Assembly: GCF_008831285.2 (NCBI RefSeq)
Contig: NC_045139.1
Coordinates: 31,097,706-31,161,705 of the forward strand
Direction of reading: 5' to 3'
Length of the DNA stretch: 64,000 nucleotides
Origin: Nymphaea colorata
Taxonomy: Eukaryota > Streptophyta > Magnoliopsida > Nymphaeales > Nymphaeaceae
Shown in pieces: positions 50,567-63,009 of this stretch (positions within the stretch are counted from its first letter, which is position 1; each line of letters starts with the position of its first letter). A program made the position numbers and the translations under genes. The notes beneath the pieces were generated by a model. That model saw only the letters and a list, made by a program, of their open reading frames with translations. It was not told where the DNA came from and searched no databases.

Positions 50567-52361
50567 ATTTCTGAAGCTTCCAGATAGCACTCTGAAAGCA
50601 AATCCGCCGACCTCTCTTAGCTTGTTGAATTTATATAAGGTCACAAAAAGGGAAGCAAAAGAAAAGCGTTTAAGTAACAGTAACACAGAAAAAGAAGAAA
50701 ATTTGGCAAAAGAAAGGCTGAAGTTGATGAATGGTCTCTTTCCCTCCCTCCCCATCAGAGTTAGACTGTAACAAAGCCTGTGAATTCACTTGGAAGAAGG
50801 GAAAGCTTGAAATCTTCCGCACTGATGAAAGTGGCGGACAAGTTACGCCTTTGAGAGTTTGATTAAAGAAGATGGCATCTATGACTCGACTGAAGAGAGA
50901 GAGAGAGATAGATTTTTAGAGTTATGTTGTCCCGTGAACCCTAGAGAAAGCAAAAGCTACCTGTTAAAAGAGTAGCTTGTAAATTTTAAGAGGTTAAAGT
51001 TTTTAATTTTACCCTAGGTGAGAATAAGGGAGAAAAACCACCTTCCTGCAATTTGGCAAAATATTGCTAGTTTTTTATAAACATTTTATATGTATTTTAA
51101 TTGGCCTTCTAACCAAGAAGGTCCCATCATGATGAACGGTTAAGAGAGAGAAAAAAATGGTGACCATTTTCATTAGGAGTTCTTACCTTTTTTTTAACGA
51201 CTTTTTTTTAACGACTCAGCTTAGTTGGATAGGTAATTCTGAAGAACTAGAGTTACCATTCACTCACTCGTGTGTGTATATATATGAACTTCTGGGCTTC
51301 ATTATGTAAGAAAATTGAATATACATTTATTTTAAACAGTTCGGAGGACCCTTCATGAACCATTTAACTAAATCGCGACAAAAATCAAACTATTGCAAGT
51401 AATGTATCAACGACATCTCGTGTTCTTCTATCTAATCACCAAGATTTAGACTTGCTGGGCATTTTGGACTTCATATTTGTCGGTGGTATAGGCCCTTTAA
51501 ATTCTCAAATACTTGAAAATGACTCTTAATTAAAAAAAAAAAAAGTTCTCAAGTTTCAATTAATATGGGCATTCATTATTTTTTTTCACAAATTTGTCTA
51601 TAAAATTTGTAGTTGCATGTTTCAAATCCTAATGATTGATTTATAGTATATTACTATTTGAAGCAGAAATTAAAATCCATCTAAAAAAAATTAAAACCCA
51701 ACTTTTAAAATCGGATTGGAATTGTAAAATCGGTTTCATATTTAGATTCAAATATTACTTTACATTATTCGAATTCCCAATGTGAATATCTGAAGAGTCG
51801 GATATGGTTAAGGATATATCTGATTTGAACCTTATCGGGTTGACATCCCTAAATATCATGAATACATGTCAACGTGAAATCCAAATTCATTTAATAGCGG
51901 ATGTCTCCGAAGGGACATTTAACAACTGGTTTTGTTAAAAACAAAAGCTCTGCATAGTAATGGGATCCAGATTCAATATGCGGTTTTAAGACTAAATCCG
52001 AATGGAAGACCCGAAAATGGATCCAAACCAATTAGATGGTCGGACCCAAAATCTATTTTATTGTAGTAACCTGGACTGGGTCCGAAACAATTTACGTTCC
52101 TTGCACCATCGGAAGTCCGCGACCCGATCCACCCAATTTCTGTTCTAACATCCTCACCATCAGATACCATTAATTTCATCTTCACCGTACAGTTGTCAAG
52201 CAGTGGGTGCATTATTAAAATATTAATGGCGTTATTATTTGCACCTTAATTGTGGCCGTTGATCTTCATAATAGTTAACATTAAGTTCACTATGCAGATC
52301 AGTCAAGCTGACCCACAAACCAACTGACAAACATCAAGAATGTAATGTAGCCGCAGTCATA
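50567..52361. other. Intergenic region, no gene seen
   Basis: AT-rich DNA. About 51700-51855 shows the GAATC-type repeat texture and ends GTTGACATCCCTA, the reverse complement of the TAGGGATGT end of the element at 57362. No protein gene is supported. Confidence 0.45.
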
Positions 52362-52470
52362 GAGGCGGAGTCAGAAATTTTTCACTAAAAGATGGAGTAA
52401 ATTACCATTTCAAAATTTGAACAGGAGCCGAAATATAAGTTTTCAAAATTTTATAGTATTTGTTGTATCG
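52362..52470 (+). repeat. Dispersed repeat with GGCGGAGTCAGAAATTTTT end
   Basis: It begins with the same terminus as the reverse complement of 50546-50566, and its inner part (GCCGAAATATAAGTTTTCAA) weakly matches the family at 10490 and 48640. Confidence 0.45.
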
Positions 52471-53551
52471 ACAGTTTGATTCCCCTGGGTGCTATTTACT
52501 TTGACGGCAAGTAATAAAATGCATGCCACGGGGTGCGCAATTTCTACCCATGTCTCAGAACAGCTTTGGACCCTCGAGGCAACGGGAAAGGAGAGATTCT
52601 CGGCCCCCCTTTACTTTTATAATGTGATTCATGCATCTTTCGAACAAAATATTTCAAATAGTTGTTGGAAATAATGAATCTGAAATTTTGGAATCTAAGA
52701 ACTGAAGATCAAAGGTCACAAACACATCCCATGGTATTGCTCCCAAGTGCAAGACAGGAAAGTCTATGTTCAGATGCTTTACTTTAGAACACTTACAGCA
52801 ACAGTTATGAACCAAGAACTTTCAATAACAAAAGAAATGCAGCAACCAAATTCATATTATGTGAACAATTCTGTAGATTTATAAGAATTACTCCCAATCT
52901 TCATGCCAAATACAGCAAAGATCATAAACCCATAAATGAATCCTACATTAGAGCCGTTGCATTTTGTAACTCAAAGCCGATATTGATGCCTAAGTCGGAC
53001 CTGGTTTTCTTTCTATGCATCAGTGTAAACTAAGATGCTTAGTCATTTTGTTAAACTCATATAATAAAAAATACCCACAGAAAACACGTTTTTTAGAAAA
53101 AAAAAATATAGAACAGGTCAGCAGAAAAAAAGGAAAATGTAAAAAAAGCTAAAAATGAAATAAAAATCCTTTTTCACCTTTTCCTTTCGTTTTTTTTTCC
53201 ATGGTTTTCACAGTTTTTAACTACTAGATTTTTATATTCACATTTTTCTCATTTTGTTTTTTAGATTTTGGCTACCATTCTCTTTCTTGCCAAAAGATTA
53301 AGTATTTTATGATTTTCTTGAAAGAAAACAACTTTACTCTTTTAAACTCGGGAAAACATCACCGTTTAAAACCCAAAAACGATATTTATAGCTATGAATG
53401 GAAATGATTTGAACCATTAAGTAGTGCCGAGTCGGCTTCAAAACCCTCACAGTAAGCATCAAACAAACAATCAAGCGAAGTACTTGAGGACCAGAACAAT
53501 CAAACATCAGAAATCTTTCTCTCAACTCTTCTTGAAAGGTTCAACCGATTA
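52471..53551. other. Intergenic region, no gene seen
   Basis: AT-rich DNA with short unrelated open frames. Nothing recognisable. Confidence 0.4.
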
Positions 53552-53703
53552 GGGTGTGTTTGATAGCTTCCAATTTGGATTTCAGATCCTACGATAAAGC
53601 GAGGATTCGAGATCCTCGGTATGTAGCCAAAATCTCATATTTGAGGTTCGATAGGAGGGGGTCTGACCTCAAATCTTCGGATCTAAGATAAACAAATGCC
53701 CAC
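53552..53703. mobile_element. Tourist-like MITE with TTA target duplication
   Basis: 152 bp lie between TTA at 53549-53551 and TTA at 53704-53706. The left end is GGGTGTGTTTGATAGCTT and the reverse complement of the right end is GTGGGCATTTGTTTATCTT. A GGGTGTGTTTG-type end with TTA duplication is the usual mark of PIF/Harbinger-derived MITEs in plants. A related right end (GCTATCAAACTCAAC then TTA) occurs at 59507-59524. Confidence 0.6.
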
Positions 53704-53937
53704 TTAATGAACTCGCTTACCACAAATTTTTCATTGAAATATCACTTCAGATTGTCTAATTTTGAACTATTCAAACTGAGCCATAGCAAAATATTTGCTA
53801 TGAAACTTTGCGTTCTATCGTTCATGGTCATTTAGTCGGTTCTTGTTTCCATCTGAACAATAGTGTGATTATGGAGAGATGATAGGGATAAGCTTTTCAG
53901 AAAATTTTCAAATGAACAATTTCAAAGAAATCTTTCA

Positions 53938-54023
53938 ATTTCTTATTTTACTACATAGGCTTTGGATCTAAGCATTTTGCATTTCTTATTTTACTACATA
54001 GGCTTTGGATCTAAGCATTTTGC
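53938..54023. repeat. 43-bp tandem duplication
   Basis: The block containing TACTACATAGGCTTTGGATC occurs twice in a row (53938-53980 and 53981-54023) with no visible difference in the core. Confidence 0.95.
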
Positions 54024-57000
54024 ATGGGACGTCTCGATCCACATCTTCTACGAGGTGGTTCCTGTAATACCCCAAGTGTTTAGTTTCGTATCGAAGATTG
54101 TGAGAAATCTTCAAGGGCTTATAATAATGTGAGGAACCCAAGAGTGGTTCGGGTTGTTACAGTTCCCATCTCGCCTTTCACTCTTGGGCGTTCTCGGGAG
54201 CCATAATGAAAGCGAGTCTTCATGGAGCAATTGTCACTTTCTCGAAATATAGTGTAAAAAAAAGGTCCGACCATTCAAGTCGGCATCTCTATATCCACTT
54301 AGTTGTACTAATGGCAGAAGTACGGTTTTGAATTCATTGCCAAATTTTCCATCCGAATTCAAGTTCAACTATCAATACAACATGAATTTGAAAGCATCTA
54401 CGCATAAATGCTTATAAATACTAGACTTTACCAGGTTTAGATGGTCGAATTCGACTTTGAACTCATGTTTGAGTGAAGGAAAGAAAACCTGGAACAATTT
54501 ATCCATTGCTTTCTTGGTCCCAACTGAGAATTCTTCTCCGCTGGAGTTGTGATAATGAGTTTGGATGCGACCAAATCCAAGCACATATAAGTTGTCTTTG
54601 GCTTTGATCGAAGGAGACGGTTTGAAAAGAGAAAGTCCGACATCAAATCATACAAAAACAACCTCCAACAGTGAGAAAGTGAATCAAATTAGGGTTGTTT
54701 TTCCCACATGTGGGATTCAAAATCGTATGTTCGTTCTGGGCCTCTCACTTTGGTGGTAGGATTATCTCCCGCTCACTCAAACTTAAAGATCCCAAGCCAA
54801 CTTGAGCTACAAATGCAGGGAGATTCTCATCATCGAGACACTTTCCACAAGGATTAAGAGTCTTTTCTTTGATTTCATTGGTACTTCTAATATGCTATTT
54901 GATTATTCTTAGACATGAGATATAAGGAATTGAGGACAAACTCTCCTTCCTTTGATCTTATATGGTTCCATGAGACCCATTTACACCATAAACCACAAAC
55001 TTCATGATTTGCCGATCAAAAGATTCGCGTATCAAAGCCAGGAATCGATTATACATTTTATTGTTTTGTGTTTTCAAATGGGTTGTTCCGAGACTTGAGA
55101 GGAAATAATCTCAAATCCTCTTAATGGGAGGGCAGATCAAACACAAATGGCACCCTGGGGGCGGCACAAAATGCTGGGGAAGATAAAAGCCAAGTGAACT
55201 TTTTCTACTTAAGAAATTAACTAGAGAAAATTTGTCTTCTTTGTCGAATAGTGGTCAAGAGCCCTACCCATTCATCTATAAGGAGGCCCACTTGCAGTTA
55301 AGAGCTTGATTTTCTCTACAAATCTCTCACTCAATTAAGCTACGGAAAAACTTATGAGGCGGCACTATATATGCCCAGCTATTCTTTGATCTAGGCTTAC
55401 CGGTTGATCGCCCTAATCGAAGCCTCGTAGAAGCAAACCTGAAAGCGATTATCTCACAGCTTCTGTCTTCATCTTCTCTGTTTTTTCTGCAGCCATTTAA
55501 CGCACATAATGGAGACACCACCCGAGAACGTGTTGCGCAGAAGAAGAGCTGATCAAGGGAGTCGTTCCGCTGAAAAGAACCCAATATTCTTATCACTGAT
55601 TTATGTTCTTCCCTCTTCAAAGAAGTCAGGGATAGTCTTTACTTCAGAATCATTAGCAAAGAACAGACACAAACGGGGAAAACTTCTCTCTCTCTCTCTC
55701 TCTTCTCCTTCATTCGCGGGACTAATTGTCGCCTGCCGGGTTGCACGCAACCGAGGTTACAGAAAAATGAACGTCGGCGGATAAATGCCGATGAGGACAA
55801 GATGTCAGCATTTTGCAAGTGCCAACGAAAGCTCAAGAGATAAAGTTTTGAAGAACGTCGTCCAGTCAATTCACGGTGCACAATGAAAAGCAAAATTCGT
55901 CATGGGAGCTTTTACCTTTTCCCTCCCTCGAAAGAACAAAGAAAACTCAGCAAAACCCGAGCAATTGAATTGATTCGTTCTATTGGAACTAATAAGCATC
56001 CTTCATCTTCATTTCTTTTTCCCGGTAGAAACACAGACAGAGTTGCTGCAACTATCAGCTACATGCACGGAGAATCGTAAAGAACAATCCCAACCTTTCA
56101 TCTTTCTATACAAATAAAAAAAAAAGAGTTGTAAATTGGAACTAAAAGATGAAAATGTCATTTCCTTTTCTCTTTTTTCTCTACAACTGTTGACATGGAA
56201 GAAATCAGAAGTTGAGATTCATTCTTACAAGTCTAGCACCTAAGAGTTTGGTGCCTAGCCATTTTCCTATACATATAGACACATTTCATAGTTGGTTGCA
56301 ACTTCATCCAAAAAGGAAAAAAGAAAAGCGAATGACAATTTGCACCTGACTATGAAGAAAAGTAACTTTATACGTGGCATCTTGTGAACTATTTTTTAAA
56401 TTAAGAAAATATCTCTTAATCAGTTTATACAATCTTTGTATGTAGACCTTAAATCCGCCGGTCAGATGGCTAAAAATTTAAAAACTACGATAAAGAAAAC
56501 TCATAAACTGTTGCTAAAACTACAAAAAAACGGTGACTGTTGATGTTAATATTCTCATAACAACTATTTTTAATATAAACTACAAAAAACTCCTCGTCTT
56601 TTTTTGGTACAGGGATTACTTTCGATGTCTCGGGATGCCACCCCTACCGTACTTCAACTTGCACATTAGTGACCTCCCATTTATTTGTAGTACAAAGAAT
56701 TGATGTCCCAGATATCCAGAATAGAATTGGCTTGCCCGCCTACCAGTCCACACCAACTCCATTAAAGGCTACTCGACAAATTCCCTGCTCTCTTTCCCTT
56801 CGGAAAGAGAGATAATGCAAGCGAGCCAATACTTAAAAAGCTTTTCAAAAGATTGAGTAGCCTCCTATTGGTACACGTGGCTGACGTGAGCTCTTAAATA
56901 TAAAATGAATGTACCCGAATGTGGATAATATTGCACTCCAATCTTGGTGAATGTGGATCATTGGTGCTTAGTTGAAATGGCTGCAGCACTTTGGCCAGAA

Positions 57001-57361
57001 AATAATGCGGCAAAGCCGTGCAAGGCAATCCATCCAAACTTTTAATGGTTGAAAGAAGATATAAGCGTCGATTAATTGATTTATAGCTTCCCACCATCTC
57101 CCTTTTCTCTTTCATTCTTTTGTTTAATCCAAAAAGGTGCGGGAAAGAAGCTCGTTGCAAATTCTCTTGCTAATTTGCTTTGGTGTTAGGCAGATCATAA
57201 AATATGCTAAAGCATCTTCATTCTTCACCAACCCTTTTGATGTTTTTTTTTTTTTTTAAATGTTTGCTTAGGGGAAACCGTGTTTGCTGTCAAACCCCCA
57301 AGGCCATACCTTTAGGGTCTAGTTTGACCTACGATGTATCCTTGTACTCCAGTATTATTAT
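54024..57361. other. Intergenic region, no gene seen
   Basis: A mixed region; 55320-56100 is more GC-rich. The opposed open frames at 55509-55784 (+, METPPENVLRR) and 55327-55893 (-) have no known domain and no convincing splice partners. A CT run lies at about 55685-55701 and a poly-T at 57244-57258. Confidence 0.4.
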
Positions 57362-57789
57362 TAGGGATGTTAATGGATCATAAGATTTTTTATATTAACA
57401 TGTTTGGATTCAAATACAAATAAAGAAAAGTCATGTCTCAATCAGAATTCAAAATTCAATTTCACAATTCGAATCCAATATGTATCCGTTTTTTTTACAT
57501 TTACATATGAATCTGAATCCGAATTTTGAACCAAATTTAGCCAACTTTCAAAATATTAGAGGTTCTGGTTATAAAATTTTTGTTTAAAACTAAATCTGAT
57601 CTAAACTCAAATATGAATCGGTTCGAAATTTATGTATATTCGAATGCAGATATAATTGGATGTCAATTTTTAAATCTAAATCTGATCTGATTTGTTAATT
57701 AGATATTACACTTTTTTCATGTCTTTTTTATTTTGGTAATGGCTCTACCACCTAATATCCAATCCAAATCGGATATATTAACATCACTA
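57362..57789. mobile_element. 428-bp GAATC-rich MITE-like element with terminal inverted repeats
   Basis: The left end TAGGGATGTTAAT pairs with the right end ATTAACATCACTA (12 of 13 positions), and the interior is dense in GAATC and GGATTC variants on both strands. No protein is encoded. No target duplication is clear. TAGGGATGT-type ends recall hAT-derived elements. Confidence 0.6.
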
Positions 57790-57892
57790 ATTGTAGTTCA
57801 AATCTTACAAATGTCATTTCTTGCACAAACAAAATCCATGGAAAAGTTTAACTGAAAAGGGTTTGACGGCTGCTCTCGAAAGGGTTTAAGAC

Positions 57893-58020
57893 GGTGGCGG
57901 AGCCAAAAATTTCTAGCACCTACACATAAATAAATAAAAAGTTACTAAAGTATCAATATATAAGACAATTTTGGTGCGCTGGCATGGGCAAATGCCACGA
58001 CAGCCTACTCCTGCCTTGGC
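57893..58020 (-). repeat. Dispersed repeat with GGCGGAGCCA terminus
   Basis: It starts GGTGGCGGAGCCAAAAATTT on + and, read on -, carries GGCATTTGCCCATGCCAG, which resembles the TGGGCAATTGC and TGGGCAGTTGC cores at 50390 and 33060. It looks like a diverged or shortened member of that family. Confidence 0.45.
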
Positions 58021-58212
58021 TACTAGTTTAAGACTACTAGTCTAAGGGAAGGTTTTGGTTTGAACCATCTCAAATCCTATGGTTTTACATCCAGGGCATT
58101 TTTTTTTCCTGATTCCCATTCTAAAATTCTAAAGTTCTCATTTCCAAGTCTGGAAAGCAACAACCTTTTATTCGAATTCATGCCATGCAATCTCTATCTC
58201 TTTGTGTAAATA

Positions 58213-58581
58213 AAGATGTCAACAGATCAGATTCGAATCAGGTATCCCTTGAACCATATTCACATTTTTTTGTACTCACATATTCAAATTTGAATTTCAA
58301 TTCGAATACAAACAAAGAAAAGTCAAATATGAATCTGAATCTGAATCTGAATCCCAAATCTAATCTTACAATTTGAATCAGTCCTGAATCTGATTTTTAT
58401 ATTTATATCAGAATTTGAATCCAAATTTAGAGCAGAATTTTGCCAAATGTAGGGGCATTAAATGCGACTTATTTGTTTCAAAATAAATCCGATTCGAACC
58501 CCTACCTGAATCTGATAAGATATTTATGTATATTTGAATTTGAATACCAACCTGTTCAGATGTCATTTCTTAAATCTGAAC

Positions 58582-58638
<57 letters not shown>

Positions 58639-58678
58639 GATCAATTGAATACCCGATAAAAATAGGATATATTGACAT
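58213..58678. mobile_element. Second GAATC-rich MITE-like element, containing a long (TA)n
   Basis: It starts GATGTCAACAGATC and ends GATATATTGACAT, degenerate versions of the ends at 57362-57789. GAATCTGAATCTGAATC occurs inside, and a (TA)n tract at about 58583-58635 has expanded within it. Confidence 0.5.
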
Positions 58679-60589
58679 GGTTACTTGTTAAGTAAGAAAA
58701 TTTGGATTTTGCATTTCCGCTGCTTGTGTTTGATTTGGAAGGAAGTCCACAAGAATATTGGTAGAACAGAACCGGAAGAAAGGTGGGATGGGAAAGTAGA
58801 AGTAGCAACCGATTGGGGACGAGTCAAAGAGAAAATTATATGAAAGCAATCGAAAGGAATGGGCATTTGTTCGGGAGCACCTTCATCCCGAATCTCAAGT
58901 CTTTCCAATTCCTTCTAAGTCTTTGAGAAGTGTTTTGGAAGCAATTCCCTTTGTCTCCATTAGTGGCAAACTGATTCGGTTTTGTGCTTCGTTCAAGAGT
59001 GCCCGTATCAACTTTTAACTATTTCTAGAAGATTTTTTCTTTTACATATTTTTTTGGCTTATTTGTCTGTTTTATTTCTCTTTTTATAAAATAATTTTTA
59101 AATATTTTTTGGCGGATTCATAATTCATTCAGCTGTAGCTGTGAATATGTAAGCCTGCAGAATTCGGTGTACCAGCTGATCATTTTCACAAGGAGGAGTT
59201 GGAAAATTAGAATTTCATTTTTAGCACTAGATTATGGTTATAACTGCACAAAACCAGTTTGTTTTCTTTTTTTCCTTATATGGGATGAGCGTTTGCTGCC
59301 CATTTTGGTTTGTTTCACCCCGGATCTCATAGCCGCGTTGATTTAAGATCATAGGGTCTTAAATTCGCGATGACCTTAAATCTCCGATTGTTAACATGTA
59401 GCATAGATTTAAAATTCATACTATTGAGATCGTCAGTTTGTTAAGAATAAGGATCTCCAAAAACACATATTTTTATGCAGTTTTGAAGCTTTGGATCTAA
59501 GATACGAAGCTATCAAACTCAACTTAAAGTTTTTATTTTTATCATTATATCTAAAAACTCAGTTAAATTGGATATAATTAAACGTGGATCGGTTTTCATT
59601 TTTTAGTTGAAAAACTTGAATAAGACCGGATCCCATCAAAACTCAGAAGTTAGACGGATGACCTCTTGAGAAGCTCAAGAAGACACTTATTTCCTTAAAA
59701 TAAAAAACTCGGAATTTTGCATACACATGGGCCCGTTTCAGATCTAACACACAAAAAGATGAGTTCCTGATCCAAATTTCCCAACCAAAGCGGGTGCTTT
59801 CACCTGATTGGAATGCTTTTCCTTGGAACTTATTTTCCCATCTCCCATTGATAGATTTACTTCCTTTTCTTCGTACTTCTTTTCCCAATCGAATGCCACG
59901 GTTTCCCAGTTCCCGGTGTTTTCCTAGGATAATTTTCCCTTGGATTCCTACAATCCAAACAGAGGCAAGCAAACAGTTGATTAATGTGTCAGATACACAA
60001 ATATTAACACATGCACATATATATATATATATATATAAGTGGTGCATCCCACGCGTTCTCCATGAGCACCACGGAACAGGAGCCGAGAATGGCCCATTCC
60101 CCACCATTAGTGGGCTCAAAAGTGGAACCAATCAAGACCAGTCAGTCGCCTGGCTTGTCACCAGAAAAGCATGCTCCACTACCTCCAGTCAAGGGCTGAC
60201 CGAGAAAAGTCGGACACGCAAACACGGGACCCCTTGACCACCCCATTCACCATGTTTTGGATCCACTCGGCTCCATTAACAAACGGCAAATTTGATTTTT
60301 CTCTCATACATTCACATCATCTTTCCAATTGCCTCTCTCAAGTGAGGACAATTGCCTCTTTCAAATGAGGAGGAAGAAGAAGAAGAGAGTCACAATCTTT
60401 CGTTGTCCACCGGGCGCCATGTGCTGCCTTTGTGTTTGTGCTGAACATGGATCAGGTTGCCACTTGGGCAACTTTACGATGTGTCCCGCCGTCTGCGCTG
60501 CATCACCTGATACCGACACAGCTCTGAACCCTAAAAGCAAAGGACAAAGAAGAGAAGAGGCTTTACCTCTTATTTGGGTCAGTGGGTTA
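58679..60589. other. Intergenic region, no gene seen
   Basis: Open frames at 59643-60131 (-) and 59794-60237 (+) lie on opposite strands of the same DNA and have no domain; a TA tract at 60016-60037 interrupts both. The frame at 60329-60721 runs into the tandem repeat and is not recognisable. Confidence 0.45.
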
Positions 60590-61160
60590 ACCTCCCGCTC
60601 ACTCAGAACTGGCCGTTCATGTGACTGTCAGCTCCAGCCCTACTATTCCGGCCGACACCAGCGAATTGTAGAAGATGCCATGTCTCTCTTTTTGCAATGT
60701 CAAAAGCTAGGAGAACTCTAATATGGACTAATGATCTGGTCGGCAACGGCTCAAATCTGGCCGTTCATTTGGCTGTCAATATACTCTCATTCAACAGATT
60801 GACAGCTCCGGCCTTACTATTCCGCCCGGCACTGCGGACTGCCTGCAAATTAACGTAGAAGATGCCATGTCTCTCTTGTTGCAATGTCAAAAGCTGGGAG
60901 AACTCTAATATGGACTAATGATCTGGTCGGCAACGGCTCAAATCTGGCCGTCCCTTTGGCTGTCAATATACTCTCATTCAACAGATTGGCAACTCCAAAC
61001 TTACGATTCCGGCCGACACAGGCGACTGCCTGCAAATTGTAAAAGATGCCATGAGTAGGAAACCAATCTTGGGAAAGTCTCTCTGGTTGCAATATCAACA
61101 GCTGGGGAGAACTCTACCGTGGGCAAATCATCTGGCCGGCAACGGGCCTGCTGCTAATGC
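60590..61160. repeat. About 187-bp tandem repeat, three degenerate copies
   Basis: GATGCCATGTCTCTC recurs at about 60673 and 60860 (187 bp apart), with a changed copy at about 61044. AACTCTAATATGGACTAATG recurs 187 bp apart near 60713 and 60900. Each unit also has TCTGG(T/C)CGGCAACGG and CTGGCCGT. The last unit carries an insertion of about 25 bp. The repeats break open frames, so they do not encode a repeat protein. Confidence 0.85.
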
Positions 61161-62801
61161 GCACGCAGTGACAGATTGCAGGAATATCAAACCATTACAA
61201 TAATGTTTGAAATTTTGAGCCAATGAAAGATTATATATGATAGTCAAATCCGATCTTCAAAGTCGAATTGTCACAGGAACAATTTTGTATTTAATATAAT
61301 GTCTCCGCAGTATATTATAAGGTTTGAAACACATTTATCCTTTGTACGGCACCAATTACATGTCAATTGGCAACTCTGAAAGACTAGCAATAACAAAAAT
61401 CAATGTCACAAACATGACATCCAGCACCCACAGGGCCATGCCATTTTTTCTCTTGGTGGCTTTATATATATAAGTAAATGCAAGTGCCCAATTGGAGGGT
61501 GACACCCTTTTCGAGGAAATGTCAGAGGTTGTCTCTCTCTTTCGACTAATGGCAAGCCGAAAAATCTCCCAGCAGGTTTGCATCGGAAATTATGAAGAAT
61601 CGAACCAATAACCTTCTTGAAGCCGGGGGCTCTACCTAGCCAGGTGGCCGGAGCTCTTGTTAACGGGCCGCGTCCTGTCGACACGTGGTTTTCTTTTTGG
61701 GCTTCATGCAAAGCTCTCATGAGGTTTGAGGATAAAGAAGAGGATGTCTGCTGATTCTGATACAAACTTCAGCGCCCAAAAGAAGAATCCTCCTCACAAC
61801 CAGCATGGCCAGTCAAAGTGCCTTAGTGCCCAACCACATTCAGTTTCTGATTTTGTTATGCACTACTGTGGAGAAGACAGAATAGCTTCTCATGAATTTA
61901 ATTAGAGTAAAGGAGGAGGGCAGTTGCCCTTTTGCTTCTTTTCTTCTTTTGATTAATAATAAGAGAGACTGTTGGGTACTTGAGGAAAAGTAGTGGCTAC
62001 CATCCATTGAGTCAGATCCCAATTCCTAACAGGTTTTGGATTGACCCTTCAAAACTACTAATAGGCTAGCTGTTTGAGGGGGTCCTTTCAAACATGCTAT
62101 GACATGCAACAATAGAATTGTCCATTACAGCTGCACTTCAATGACATTTTGAAGATTAAGTTGTGTTCATTTACACCGGATCTGAGATCGGAGGTGATCA
62201 GAGAACTAGAGATTGAAAGCTAGTTTCTCCTTTTTCGGAACGAAGTTTTGAAGATACAAAGAAGATTGCAAATCCTTCTTCTTACATTAGTAGCGAAATT
62301 CGCGATTCATTTACCTTTGCAGGCAACCTTCAATTTAAGATGGATATATATAGATTGGTAGAACCAAATCGATAGGTCAAGACAAAGACCAGATCCTTTA
62401 AGTATTGTATTTAATGTTTTTTCTGAAAAGCTAACCTTACTAATATGATTTTAAGGATAGGTTGACACAAAATATATATTAAGTTGATCAATTTTTTTGT
62501 GTTTTAATAGTGTTTTTATAATAAGTAAAAACGAATGGTTTTCATAGCATCAACTTGGTAACAAAAAAAGTAACATTTTTTCGTGAAAACAACTTGATTT
62601 AGAGCATGTTTTACATCAAAATAGCTTATAAATATATTAAGATGTTTATATTTTATTTAAAATAAAAGTTTTTTAACAAAAAAAAAAAAAAACTAAAGGG
62701 TCTGGCTTTTTAGCAATTTCCCTCTCTCTATGTGTATTTCAGTAATAAGTTGGTCAATGTATTGTTTTGTTGGTGCTAAGCAACATAGCGCTTTTTGGCT
62801 T
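61161..62801. other. Spacer upstream of the MATE gene; possible tRNA-like promoter boxes
   Basis: No protein gene is supported. On - at about 61590-61645 there is TGGCTAGGTAGAGC followed about 30 bp later by GGTTCGATTC, which resemble the A and B boxes of a tRNA or tRNA-derived SINE, but no complete tRNA cloverleaf can be drawn. The remainder is AT-rich. Confidence 0.4.
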
Positions 62802-62809
62802 TATAAATA
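62802..62809 (+). promoter_or_regulatory. TATA box of the MATE gene
   Basis: TATAAATA lies 201 bp upstream of the start codon at 63010 and is followed by a CT-rich, ATG-free leader, as in many plant promoters. Transcription would start near 62835. Confidence 0.6.
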
Positions 62810-63009
62810 ACCTCTCCTTCCGCCTCACATCACTCATTCCCTCGTCAGTCGTCACTCTCTCCCTCTCAACAGTTCTCCGGAAGACGGCACTGACGACGTA
62901 AGAGGGAATTGCCGGCACTCTGTCTCTACCTTCTTCCTCCAAATTAAACAATCAACTTGCCTCTCTGCCTTTCTCTCTGTTGGGTAAGCTCCTGATCTCC
63001 GCTACCACC

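Noticed and set aside
55509..55784. Open frame starting METPPENVLRR
   Set aside because: It looks like a plausible N-terminus but has no recognisable domain, is overlapped by an equally long antisense frame and has no clear downstream exon.
60329..60721. 130-codon Cys-containing open frame
   Set aside because: It runs into the 187-bp tandem repeat, the Cys spacing fits no zinc-finger or peptide family I know, and the frame is not kept in the other repeat copies.
60590..61160. CRISPR-like array
   Set aside because: The repeat unit is about 187 bp without short repeats and unique spacers, and the genome is a plant's; this is an ordinary tandem repeat.
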